DNA of 64,000 nucleotides from Saccharum officinarum (lineage: Eukaryota; Streptophyta; Magnoliopsida; Poales; Poaceae): positions 13,869,381-13,933,380 of the forward strand of contig CM036221.1 in NCBI GenBank assembly GCA_020631735.1, written 5' to 3'. The notes beneath the pieces were generated by a model. That model worked only from the letters and a program-made list of their open reading frames with translations. It was not told where the DNA came from and did not search any database. This document shows, piece after piece, positions 11,528 through 22,731 of the stretch. Every line of letters begins with the position of its first letter. The stretch's first letter is position 1. Position numbers and translations under genes: made by a program.

Positions 11528-13504
11528 CTATGTGGCGCTTTGCCTCTTTGGTTGAGTCATTATCGTTTTCCCTCTTTTTGGTTTGGTAGACATATCATTG
11601 ACATAGAACACCTGATTCACATCCTTAGCAAGGACAAATGGTTCTTTGTACCCAATATTACTAAGGTCTACTGTTGTCATTCCATACTCATTCTCTACTG
11701 TTACCCCGCCTCTGGTCACCTTGACCCATTGGCACTTGAACAATGGGATCTTCAAAGTAGGTGCATATTCTAGTTCCCATATTTCATCTATGCGACCATA
11801 ATATGTCTGCTTATTCTCATTTGGGTCTGTGGCATCTATGCGGACACCACTATTTTGGTTGGTACTCCTTTTATCTTGGGCTACTGTGTGGAATATGTTC
11901 CCATTTATCTCGTACCCTTTGTATGTGACGATATACCATGATGGTTGCATAGCCAATAAATACAGTTGCTCATGGATGCTCTCATCACCTTGACATTTTT
12001 TCGCAACCAACCGCCGAAAGTTTCCATGTGCTTACGTGTAATCCAAGCTTCATTCTTCCCTGGAAACTCGGATCGTAAGAGATCCTTGTGTGTCTCAATA
12101 TACGGATCTACCAAAGAGGAGTTCTATAGAACTGTGTAGTGCGCTTTATTGAAATAATCATCCTCTGTACCAATATATGTTTTCCTCCCTAGTGTCCCCT
12201 TTCCGCTTAGTCTCCCCTCATGTCTTGATTCAGGAACACCAATCGAGTGAAGGTCAGGAATAAAGTCAACATAGAACTCAATGACCTCTTCTGTTCCATA
12301 GCCCTTGGCGATGCTTCCTTCTAGGCGAGCACGGTTGAATCTCTCTAAGGGGAACATGTTGTGTAGGAACACAGGACCGAGAATGAAAATCTCCTTAACT
12401 AGGTGAACTAGGAGGTGTGTCATGATATCATAGAAGGAAGGAGGGAACACCAACTCAAAGTTGACGAGACATTGAACCACATCATTCTGTAGTTTAGCTA
12501 GATCAGTTGGATCAATTGCCTTATGAGAAATTGCATTGAGGAATGCACATAGCTTCACGGTGGCTAGACATACATTTGGAGGTAGAATTCCTCTTAATGC
12601 AACTGGAAGTAATTGCGTCATGAGAACGTGACAGTCATGGGACTTTAAGTTATAGAATTTCTTCTCTGGCACATCTATAATACCCTTTATATTCGAGGAG
12701 AATCCAGATGGTACCTTGATGTTGTTTAAGCATTCAAACATGATTTCCTTCTCTTTGCTTAGAGTGTAGCTGGCAGGACGTAAGTAATGGCGTCCATCAT
12801 CTATCTTCTCTGGATGCAGGTTGTCTCTTTCTCTCAAACAACACAGGTCATGTCGTGCTTCAAATGTGTCCTTAGGCTTTCCATACACACCCATGAAGCC
12901 TAGCAGGTTCACACAAAGATTCTTCATCAGGTGCATCACGTCGATTGAACTGCGGACCTCTAGGACTTGCCAATAGGGTAGCTCCCAAAATATGGACTTC
13001 TTATTCCACATGGGTGTGTGACCGTTAGCGTCGTTTAGAATAGGTTGGCTGTCATGTCCTTTTCCAAAGACGACTTTCACATCATTGACCATATCAAGTA
13101 CATCCTCACCGGTTCGGTTGCGAGGCTTGGTCAGGTGGTCTACCTTCCCTTTAAAATGCTTGCCTTTCTTTCTTACGGGGTGATTTGCAGGAAGAAATCG
13201 ACGATGGCCAAGGTACACGACCTTTTGACATTTTTTCAAGAATACACCTCTAATATCACCGAAGCAGTGTGTGCATGCATTATATCCCTTGTTTGACTGT
13301 CCTGAAAGATTACTTAGAGCTGGCCAATCATTGATTGTTACAAACAACAATGCTCGCAGATCAAAGTGTTCATGTTTGTACTCATCCCACACACGTACAC
13401 CTTTTTTATTCCACAAAATGAGAAGTTCATCAATAAGTGGTCTCAGGTACACATCGATGGTATTGCCAGGTTGCTTTAGGCCTTGGATGAGCACAGACAT
13501 CATA
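11528..13504 (-). pseudogene. CACTA TNP2-like transposase, C-terminal part
   Basis: This part contains the Tnp2-family core (SIDVMHLMKNLCVNLLGF, 13.0-12.9 kb on the minus strand) and a DUF4218-like region around LNAISHKAIDPTDL. After an in-frame TAG at 12122-12124 (context HYTVL*NSSLVDPYIE) it continues into a DUF4216-like region containing QPSWYIVTYKGYEINGN. A second lesion is a 1-bp loss in an A-run near 12002, between WLRK and CQGDESIHEQL. It continues the N-terminal part at 18695-19831: with the solo LTR and one ATGAA copy removed, the frame is open across the junction. The protein would have cut and joined the element ends in the nucleus. It is certainly inactive now. Confidence 0.85.
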
Positions 13505-13509
13505 ATGAA

Positions 13510-16500
13510 TGTAACAGAACCGTCCAAATTATAAGAGCACAAGTACAAAAACAATCACTGAAATGATCAAATTCTCGCACTTGAGCCCATATAACTCCGG
13601 TAGTCCAATGAAATCACGAGGGATTTCAAACCAACCAACATACCAGCCAAGATCGTAGTGATTCAACATAACAAGTCACATGTTATATCCATTTCACAAG
13701 TAATTTAATATACATCGGAGTTCAACATGGTTATTACAACTTACATTGAAAAGTAGCGGAAGCAAAGTAATTTGAAACTAACATTAATCTTATTTCAAAT
13801 ACATACCAATACCACGGTCGACTTCCAATAAAAGCATTAGAGATAAGGTAAATACGAAGGATCATGCCCATGATCACACTCTGCCACAAGGCAGGAGCCA
13901 ACCAACTCTTGCAGTCGCCATGATACATCACAACCTGCGACAAGTGGGGATAAAACCCTAAGTACGAGAAGGTACTCAGCTAGACTTACCCGTCAGAAAC
14001 CAGAAATAAGGTGACACCAAGGATCATGCAAGGCTGGTATGAAGTGGGCTAGCTTGACAACATTTTGCATAAAAGCTTAATGTAGATAGGTAATCATTAA
14101 TGCTTAAGCATCAAGTTAATTATCATTAACCTGTCATCTATATTAGAACCTGTACTAGAGCACTCACTTTATTAGGAGCAAACAATATTAACCATAGCAG
14201 GTATAATTGAGGCAACCTTTCCATCGTTATCCAATTAACCATCCGTTCAATTTAATGGAATCTACGTTGCCGCTGCTCAAGTCAAGTGCTCACTAACCGG
14301 GAGCGACGGCGATTCGAATCGAATTCCTATCCAGCTGGAGGGGTATTTCTAACACTCACCGTGCAGGCCCCTGCTAGGGTCGCACAAGCCACCTTTCGTA
14401 CGATTCCGGAGTCGCGGGTTCGAATGATGCCGCATCCCCAAGGGCGACACTCTGCCAGGTGCTAGGGACTCTAACCCCCTCTTGGTCTCACGCCAATGTC
14501 CCCAAGCACAACATTTCTCTCCTCCAAGATGTGACCTACAATTTGACTCCCGGTCTGAACCGAATTACTCGGCTTCGCGGTCGGAATGACTTATCCGGCC
14601 AACTAAGTGTTAGACTGCGTTCAACATGACTCAAGAACGTACAGCGAATCGGTCCTTGAATGACTCAGATGGGGATAGATTCACACCTAAGACCTCCATG
14701 CCTTGTCGCTTCACTATCATCATCCCGCCCGGTCTCATTTTATTTTATTAACATATGGTTCCATTCCACGATAGCACATATAGCCAACCGTGCCATATAT
14801 GAATATCCCTGCATCTCGCAGGTGACAGGAAATCACCTGACCTCTACCGCTTAAAGCAGGGCTAAGCATCTACTCGATCCTAGTCTATATAGGATTCAAG
14901 GATTCATATATCTGGACAAGGAATGATGTAATGCAGCAAGGTTTTCAACCAACTCCTACCACTTAATGCAACAATACTTATAACATATATAAAATTAATT
15001 GCTTTGAAGGTAGGAGGCTTATAATGCTCCGGGGCTTGCCTGGGGTCCGACTCAAGTTAGAGTATGTCAGATAAAACCCGCTTGGCGAGCATCCTCCAAT
15101 CTATCACTTGTCCGATCCTTCTATCTTCGGGATGGATCCACCAAACACCGTCTTCGGGTTTGGCTCCAACGCCAATTCCTTCACGTGCTTCAGCTAACGT
15201 ACCTAAATGAGGTGCAACAGTGCATATGTATGAATGCATAGAAGTGCAATAAACAAAGTAATCAAGTAAACATACCAAAGTTCACATGAACACCTAGAGG
15301 TAATTAACTTAATCCTCATTAAGGCATAACATAGAAGATTGCAAGCACAACAATCAAGGCACAAGTATCATAAGATTACAGGGTACCAACCCAAGTACCA
15401 TCAAGGATATCAGTCATATTTAACAATATACAAGCAAACAACTATAATTGGAATTTATCCATTTCTGGACAAGCAAACAGTAGCTTCATAATTCAATCAT
15501 ATTAGGAGTTTTTAAAATCCAAATGACTTGAAAGAATATATTATGGAAAGCTTATGAAATTCTCTACATTTCATATAATATCACCATAGCATGATTCTAA
15601 AGTTTAACATATCGAATTTACACACACACAAAAACTGGTCTAACAAGACAGAGAGCAAGCAATTCTGTAAACCGACTTTAAACAGCTATAACTCCTAAAC
15701 CACATAGACAAATGCCACCAAATTTTAACATCAGCTAGATACATAAATTATCTACAACTTTTGTATAAACAAGTTTTACAACAAAGCACATTATCATGAA
15801 GAATTTTGCTAAGTTTCCAGATCTATCTAGAACCCTATAATTGCAGAAAATAATTATTAACTTATGTTGTAAACATATATTTGGACAAAACCAACTTTAC
15901 CAACATTTCATACATGACTAATGAACACCAGAAAACATAGTATCCATCACTAAATAAATTCTTTTAATACATTTTCTTAATTTATTTCGATAAATAGGTG
16001 GAATTATGAACACCTATCAAAAGTGCACAATAAATTCTACCAAAATTACAGTGTCCTAAAAATGCTCTTAAAAGTCTACTATCCAATTTTCAAGTCATTT
16101 GGACAAGTATATCAACCTCTATGAAAAAGACAATTGACTAATACAATAAATCATGTGAGAGCAAGTTAAACCTAAAACTCCATATTTTCTATGAACACAT
16201 GGCCATAGCATGAATCAATATGATAGATAACATCATACTAAGGTAATGGAACAACATTTTCCATTTTATCATTTATATATTATTTATAAGCTAGTTATCA
16301 AGACATAAACAAGTTAAACCAATAACTTGATCATACAGTAAGCAATGACCATGAAATTTATACCACAATACATTCATAGCATGGAAAGACTACCATAAAA
16401 ATTTCACATCATTTGGAGCAACACAACTCAAGATATAAAAATGACAAGCAATATAATGTAGATTTCCTTATTTAACAAGGTCAAATCAAAACCTTAAGAA

Positions 16501-18689
16501 AACAGTGAACAACTAGTGTGTTTGATATTTTTCCTAGCAAGTACATGTCATCACAAAATTAACAAAGCAAGAATCACTATTTTTGGGGTTCTAAAACTCG
16601 AGATCTTGCTCTGGTCAAGTTTATAAGCATTTTAGAGTATTTTTAAAGCTTAAATAAAAACATCAGAAAACATCTACAAACATGTAACATTTTATGACTC
16701 TACTGCATAGATCTCTTCTCAAGGTTTCCAAAAAGTCCACATTTGCCAATTTTGGAGTTTCCTAGCAAGAGATATGGAATTTAGAAGATTTACACAAAAT
16801 CTGAAATTCAAAATTACTATAAAACCGAATGCTAGTTAATTCGCTAGGCGCACCCGGCTGCATACCCTGATCTGTCACCATTTAACCGACACGTGGGACC
16901 CACTTCTTATCTGGGCCCGCTTGTCATACCCACACAGAGAGAGACAGAGAGAGAGGCGACAGTCTTCTTCTTCAACTCGCCGGGAAACAGAGGAATGGCC
17001 GGCCCGCGGCTCCGGCCGGTCGGGGCGGCGCTCCGGCGGCGAGCGGTAGTGGAGGAGCGGCAGGAGGCCTGTGCGCATCCGAGGGGCCGCTCGGCTTGGC
17101 TCGAGGTGACCCCAGGCCAGCTGGCCATGGAGGCAAGCGGTGCCGGTGGCCGGTGTCCGTGCTCCGGCCGGAGGAGCGGCGGACCGACGGCGAAAGGTGG
17201 CGCTGGAGCATCACCAGGGCCGTGCACATCCACAGGCAAGGTGGAATCGCTGGAGACCTCCCACAGCGTCCTGGCCATGATCCGCCGCGGTAGGTGACGA
17301 GGGTGACCTCCGGCGGTGGTGGTGAAATCGGCGTTTACACCCTCACCTTCGCTTGACTTGACCATCCAAGGCGCGGACGATATAGAGGAGATGACGACGA
17401 AGCTACAGCTATGGTGGAGCGAGCAGTGCCAAGGCTACGTAGGTGTACGGGGTCGCCGGAGCTCTTGGCGGAGGAGGAGATGGTGTTTTCCGCCTCAGAC
17501 GGGAGTGGGTGAGAAAGGAAAAAGGAGGGCGCGGCTCAGGCAGTGCAGGGGGTTGCTTCTCTCCTCGATGGGCAGCAGGCAGCAGCGCTAGGACAGCCAC
17601 GGCGCGTGGCGCACACACGGCGGTAGGGCTCTGAAGCCGGTCGGCACTGTAGCTGCTGAATGGTTTTGGTTTTTCAGTTCATCAGGGTGACTGACAGCGG
17701 TACTTTGAGTCCGTCTATCTCCTAATCCAATCAATGGATCAACAATCCAATTGCGCTACATGAATCTACTAAGTGAGGTCTACAAATGATCCAATACCGA
17801 CTTGAGCTAATTTGACATGGATTTGAAACTACGGCATCCCAAACTAGCCCACATTGAAACTAAAAATCACTCTTGGACTTAGAAAAATTTTTGCCATCCA
17901 AAAACTATGTTTTCTGCCATGTGGGACACATTCGAACATGTTCTGATCATTTTCATGACTTGGCACCTTTACAGCTTTTGCTCCTTATAAAATCTCCTAC
18001 AACTTTGCTAAAGGTTGCACTGCCATGCAAGATCTCTAGCTAGCACTTTTTAAAAGGTCAAACCAAAGAGGTCTAGATTGAGCTTTAAGTCAAACTATCA
18101 ATTAGAGACCTAATTTGACAATTTTGTCTACATGAACATTGTTCCATTAAGTGTCCAAAGCATAGTTAAGGTGTTGTAAAGGCTAAACATATATACCATG
18201 TCTAGGTTGCACAAGAATATAGGCCTCACATGCCTTGAAACATAGAAGTTACTATCATTGTGGTGCTTGTTTCAAAGCCATGTTTCAATTGCCCTAAGTT
18301 GTTCCACATGTTGCAAAGGTTTGTTGCACATGTTGCACTTGTATGTTGCATGAGCTCTAGTTCTCATCGATTGAAAGGCATGTTTCAGTTCAAATCCAAA
18401 CAAGCATGTAACTTATCATTTCATGTGACTTTTTGATTTCAAATTTCATGAAACTTTTCCAGGGGTCCCTATAGATAGAATATGATGTGAGACACATGAA
18501 TATATTGTAATAACACTACCCAAGCATATAATTTGAAAAGGGACCTATATGTAAAGCAATGGTGCAACATCCAACTTTGGGTCAGGCTCCTCTCCATAGG
18601 TTGACCTTGACTTTGTCATCTCCACTTAATCTGTCATGTTTGAGCTCAAACCCACTACTTAGTGAGTGACAAACACCTGGGGTGTTACA
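13510..18689 (-). mobile_element. Solo LTR (5180 bp) of the LARD-like family
   Basis: Orientation is minus: read on that strand it begins TGTAACACCCCAGGTGTT and ends CGGTTCTGTTACA, giving TG...CA ends. It is flanked by perfect 5-bp duplications ATGAA (13505-13509 and 18690-18694). It matches both LTRs of the complete element at 36584-52244 along its full length, with visibly more divergence than those two show from each other. It contains a GC-rich block (16880-17640) with only shadow ORFs. Recombination between two LTRs of one element is the usual origin. It interrupts the TNP2 gene. Confidence 0.93.
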
Positions 18690-18694
18690 ATGAA

Positions 18695-19831
18695 CTTTCG
18701 CTTCGTGCATAACCAAGGAGAAAGGTTGTAGATACTTAGAGTAACATGCCAAGTGCTATGACTATTGTTCTGCTCTCCAAAAGGATTGATACCATCTGTA
18801 CTTAAAGCAAACCTTAAGTTTCTTGTGTCATTTGCAAACTCTGGGAATTCTTTGTCGATTGCTCTCCACTGGGACCCATCAGCGGGGTGTCTCAACATAC
18901 TGTCTACCTTATGGTCTTCTTTGATCCATCGCAACAATTTTGCATGTTCTTTGTTTCTGAACAGACGTTTTAAGCGTGGTATTATAGGAGCATACCACAT
19001 AACCTTGGCAGTGATTTTCTTCCACGGACGTTCGCCCTCAACATCACCAGGGTCATCTCGCCTGATCTTATACCGTGATGCAAGGCATATCGGGCATGCA
19101 TCCAATTTCTCGTACTCTTTGCCACGGTAGAGGATGCAGTCATTAGGACATGCATGTATCTTCTTGATTTCTAGCCCCATAGGACATACAACTTGTTTTG
19201 CTTCGTAGGTAGTGGTGAGCAATTCATTATCCTTCGGAAGCATCTTCTTTTGGATTTTTAGTAACTCTCCCAATCCCTTGTGAGATACACCGTTCTTTAC
19301 CTTCCATTGCAACAATTCTAGTGTGGTTCCTAACTTTTTCTGCCCTGCATCACAAGTTGGGTACAACAATTTCTTGTGATCTTCTAGCATCCACTCGAAC
19401 TTGATCTTCTCCTTTTTACTTTCACATTCTCTTTGTGCGTCACGAATGACCTGACAAAGATCATCAGCAGGCTCATCTTCTGCAGCTACCTCTTCTTTAG
19501 CTTCTCCCATTGCAGTATCATTGAAGCACGCACCATCAGGAATAATATCATTGTCGTCCCATTGTTCTTCTTCACCTTCTTCCATTACAACGTCGGTTTC
19601 TCCGTGCTTCGTCCAACAAATATAGTTTGACATGAAACCCGACTTGAACAAGTGTGAATGAAGAGTTCTTGAGCAAGGATATTCCACCGTATTCTTACAT
19701 ATGGCACATGGGCAGCACATGAAACCGTCGTGTTTGTTTGCCTCGGCCGCACGTAACAAAGAATGCACGCCGTCAATGAACTCTTGGGAGCGGCGATCAG
19801 CATTGTACATCCAATGCCGCCTCATCTTCAT
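18695..19831 (-). pseudogene. CACTA TNP2-like transposase, N-terminal part
   Basis: This open frame of 379 codons starts MKMRRHWMYNADRRSQEFID, with a Transpos_assoc-type N-terminal domain containing CCPCAICKN and HLFKSGF. It continues into the transposase family 21 region with ACPNDCILYRGKEYEKLDAC and CPICLASRYKIRRDD. It stops only because the solo LTR is inserted after CTKRK. The start chosen is the first ATG before the conserved RHWMY motif. Up to the insertion the frame has no lesion. The rest of the protein is at 11528-13504, on the other side of the LTR. Confidence 0.87.
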
Positions 19832-19959
19832 TACATGACATAAATACCATATTAAAACCTATATCATAATTAATTATTTATACAACATGCGTGCCACCAC
19901 AAAAGGTACAAATTTATGAAAGCATCGCTATAATATAGATAATCCCAACTACCACTAAA

Positions 19960-20446
19960 AGAACTAAAGCTAAAATACACTTTAGGAGCATAAGGATTTC
20001 GCGACCAATCTCAACTAAAACAGACAGATCCCCCGATTGTGCAACATCTTTGGGCTTCTTCGGCTAGATCACTGCCTCATTTTTCGCCGTATCTGCCTGT
20101 TGTGTAAGATATTTTTGCACGAGTTCAACATACTCTTCCTCCCAGTAGAAGCCTGAACATCGTCCACTGTCATCCCACTGAAATTAAAACAAAAAATTAG
20201 AACTTTAATCGCAACCATCATGAAAATAGGTATAAACTAACCATAATCATAAAATACGATAAAATAACTCACATTGCGATCCGGACACTTATAGAAGATA
20301 CGACCCATGTTGGGACCCACCTTCACTCGGTACTCCATCACAATCTTCGTCTCATCACGACACTTGCCGCATGGAATGAGAGGGAGGCCTAGCCTAAGTC
20401 GTTTTGGAAACCCATGAGAGGCCGAGGACCCGAAAACAGTTGACAT
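19960..20446 (-). pseudogene. GRF-type zinc-finger protein of the CACTA element
   Basis: Exon 1 (20446-about 20275) encodes MSTVFGSSASHGFPKRLRLG, then LIPCGKCRDETKIVMEYRV and GRIFYKCPDRN, the first part of a GRF zinc finger (C-x2-C ... FYKC). A donor AAT|GTGAGT and an acceptor TTTCAG near 20180 join it to DDSGRCSGFYWEEEYVELV, which supplies the remaining finger residues. An in-frame TAG follows NEAVI. Beyond it the frame remains open and hydrophobic (LLKCILALVLLVVVGII), suggesting an original C-terminal membrane segment. It lies directly upstream of TNP2 and in the same direction. GRF fingers bind single-stranded nucleic acid in other proteins; a role here is inference. Confidence 0.65.
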
Positions 20447-20595
20447 CTGCTCTCTATACTCATTTTTTAATACACTATAAATTTCTCATTTTATAAACAA
20501 ATAAAATTAAGAAACTATAAAATTATCTATATCTCTAAACAATGAAGTGTGCTATATATGCTAGAAATAAAAAGTGAATACTAATTTTAAATATC

Positions 20596-21196
20596 CACTT
20601 TAACCTTTCTTCATCCAAATATGCAAACTATAAGTTATTTTGAGCTCAAATTGTTTACAAATAAAAAAACACCATAAAAACTATATAAGCCAATGATGAA
20701 AAATGAGAGTATAAGATTGGTAACCTTTACAACTGAAGGTCTCTCTAGTCCCGGGCGCAAAAAATGCCGGGACTAAAGGTCTCTCTAGTCCCGGGCGCAA
20801 AAAATGCCGGGACTAGAGCCCATTTTGGCCGAGGATCAAAGGTTTGTTCTCTACTAGTGTAAGCTGGGCACAAAATTTGGCATTAATTGATATCAAAATG
20901 GGAAATTAATGATCATGCCTCTCTTTAGATGAAAATCCTAATCATGAAAGAAATCCACACGCAAACTTCAAAATAGACATTAGGAATAACATAATCTGAG
21001 AGCACCTCAAGAGTTTTGTAAAACAAATTCCTATTTCAATTTTTTAGTTACAGAAAAATGTCCTCCAAGAGCTCCTTAAAAATAAAAACTTATCAAATAT
21101 CATTTCCAACTCCACTTTAACCTTTCTTCATCCAAATATGCAAACTATAAGTTATTTTGAGCTCAAATTGTTTACAAATAAAAAAAACACCATAAA

Positions 21197-21295
<99 letters not shown>

Positions 21296-21692
21296 CAATA
21301 TGAGATAAGCCAATGATGAAAAATGAGAGTATAAGATTGGTAACCTTTACAACTGAAGGTCTCTCTAGTCCCGGGCGCAAAAAATGCCGGGACTAGAGCC
21401 CATTTTGGCCGAGGATCAAAGGTTTGTTCTCTACTAGTGTAAGCTGGGCACAAAATTTGGCATTAATTGATATCAAAATGGGAAATTAATGATCATGCCT
21501 CTCTTTAGATGAAAATCCTAATCATGAAAGAAATCCACACGCAAACTTCAAAATAGACATTAGGAATAACATAATCTTAGAGCACCTCAAGAGTTTTGTA
21601 AAACAAATTCCTATTTCAATTTTTTAGTTACAGAAAAATGTCCTCCAAGAGCTCCTTAAAAATAAAAACTTATCAAATATCATTTCCAACTC
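20596..21692. repeat. Tandem duplication of the CACTA right end plus flank
   Basis: Unit 1 (20596-21112, 517 bp) and unit 2 (21113-21692, 580 bp) are nearly identical. Each contains about 260 bp of element interior, the TIR end (20859 and 21439) and about 250 bp of flank. They differ by one 40-odd-bp subterminal repeat unit (two in unit 1, one in unit 2), by a long (AT)n expansion only in unit 2, and by very few substitutions. Confidence 0.92.
21201..21292. repeat. (AT)n microsatellite, about 46 units
   Basis: It is present in the second unit of the tandem duplication. The first unit has only ACTATATAAG at the same place, so the expansion followed the duplication or was lost from unit 1. Confidence 0.97.
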
Positions 21693-22334
21693 ATAAGTTT
21701 ATGCAGTCGAGAGGAACTCCGTATCCGCTCCCGTTCGGTGTTTTTCTCGGGAGATCGGAGTAAATTGAACGCATAAGTAAATTACGAAAATAAGTGGTTC
21801 CAGATGAGAAAGCGAAAAGAGACAAAAAAAGTATTAAAAAAAGGTTTAGTTGGTTAGAAATAGTTTGGGATTCCTAATGCAAGATCGTTTAGGAAGCTAT
21901 TGTAGGAAACTATTGGAGAAAGACAAAATTTAAAGTTGCTATTCTTATGTTAATTTACTAGATCTATTAGTTTTGCAAGTAAACTATATCAAACTTCTAG
22001 AGATGCGCTATTACCTCTTAAATCCAACTCCTTCAAATATTCCAAGGGCAAAAACTTCCCCTTTATTTTTGCAATTTTTCACCTCCAAATAAACTCAAGA
22101 ATGGAGGGGCTTGGATTGGGAGAGTGGACAATCTGAGGAAGAAGAAGGCTTTATATGCGAGTATTTTTAGGGGGTTGTTCTTACTTAGCAAGCCACCCCT
22201 GTTAATCCATTTTCGAGGGTGGTTCACTTAAGAGCATTGTCCATAGAAATCTCCCATTTCTACTCCCTAAAATAGATATCTAGAGCCAGTTCATGAACTA
22301 CAGTGCCCTCGGTCCTAGCTAAAGGTGATTTGCT
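21693..22334. other. Unassigned flank
   Basis: No ORF or repeat end was recognised. It separates the CACTA end duplication from the next inverted-repeat-bounded segment. Confidence 0.4.
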
Positions 22335-22554
22335 AAGGGTGCATTTGGTTGGAGAGCGAGGTAGAATGGAATGGTTCCATCCCTTGTTCTAGGGATAGGA
22401 TGGTTCTAGCTAGTGTTCAGTCAAAGGGACAGAGTGGTGTATTTTCATGTTTGGGTGAAGGGATGAGATGAATTTGATAACATATGAGTTAACCCCGTTA
22501 GCTATGGGATCCACATGTCATAAATCATGCACTTCCACTACTACATTAAAATTT

Positions 22555-22680
22555 TTAGAGGCGGCCAAAATAGTTTCAAGTAGCTCGCCTCTGATACAAC
22601 ATAACTGTTAATCAGTATTTCTAGAGGTTGTTATAATGCCCGTCTCTGAAAATAGATTAATAAAAGAACAAAAAAAAAAG
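22555..22680. repeat. CACTA-like end with GAGGCGG repeats
   Basis: Starting CACTACTACATTAAAA, it contains inverted and direct GAGGCGG / CGCCTC and CTCTGAAAATAG motifs. The same repeat family is found at 52250-52533. It is a fragment or one end of a small element; the other end was not found. Confidence 0.5.
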
Positions 22681-22731
22681 AAGTCGCCCCAAGGGCAAGG
22701 TCCATTTCCTCCAGTGGCCCGCGCGCCACAA

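Noticed and set aside
16875..17640. Cluster of ORFs up to 152 codons in the solo LTR, and matching ones at 40.0-40.9 and 50.4-51.3 kb
   Set aside because: They overlap in several frames on both strands within a GC-rich LTR block and change length between copies.
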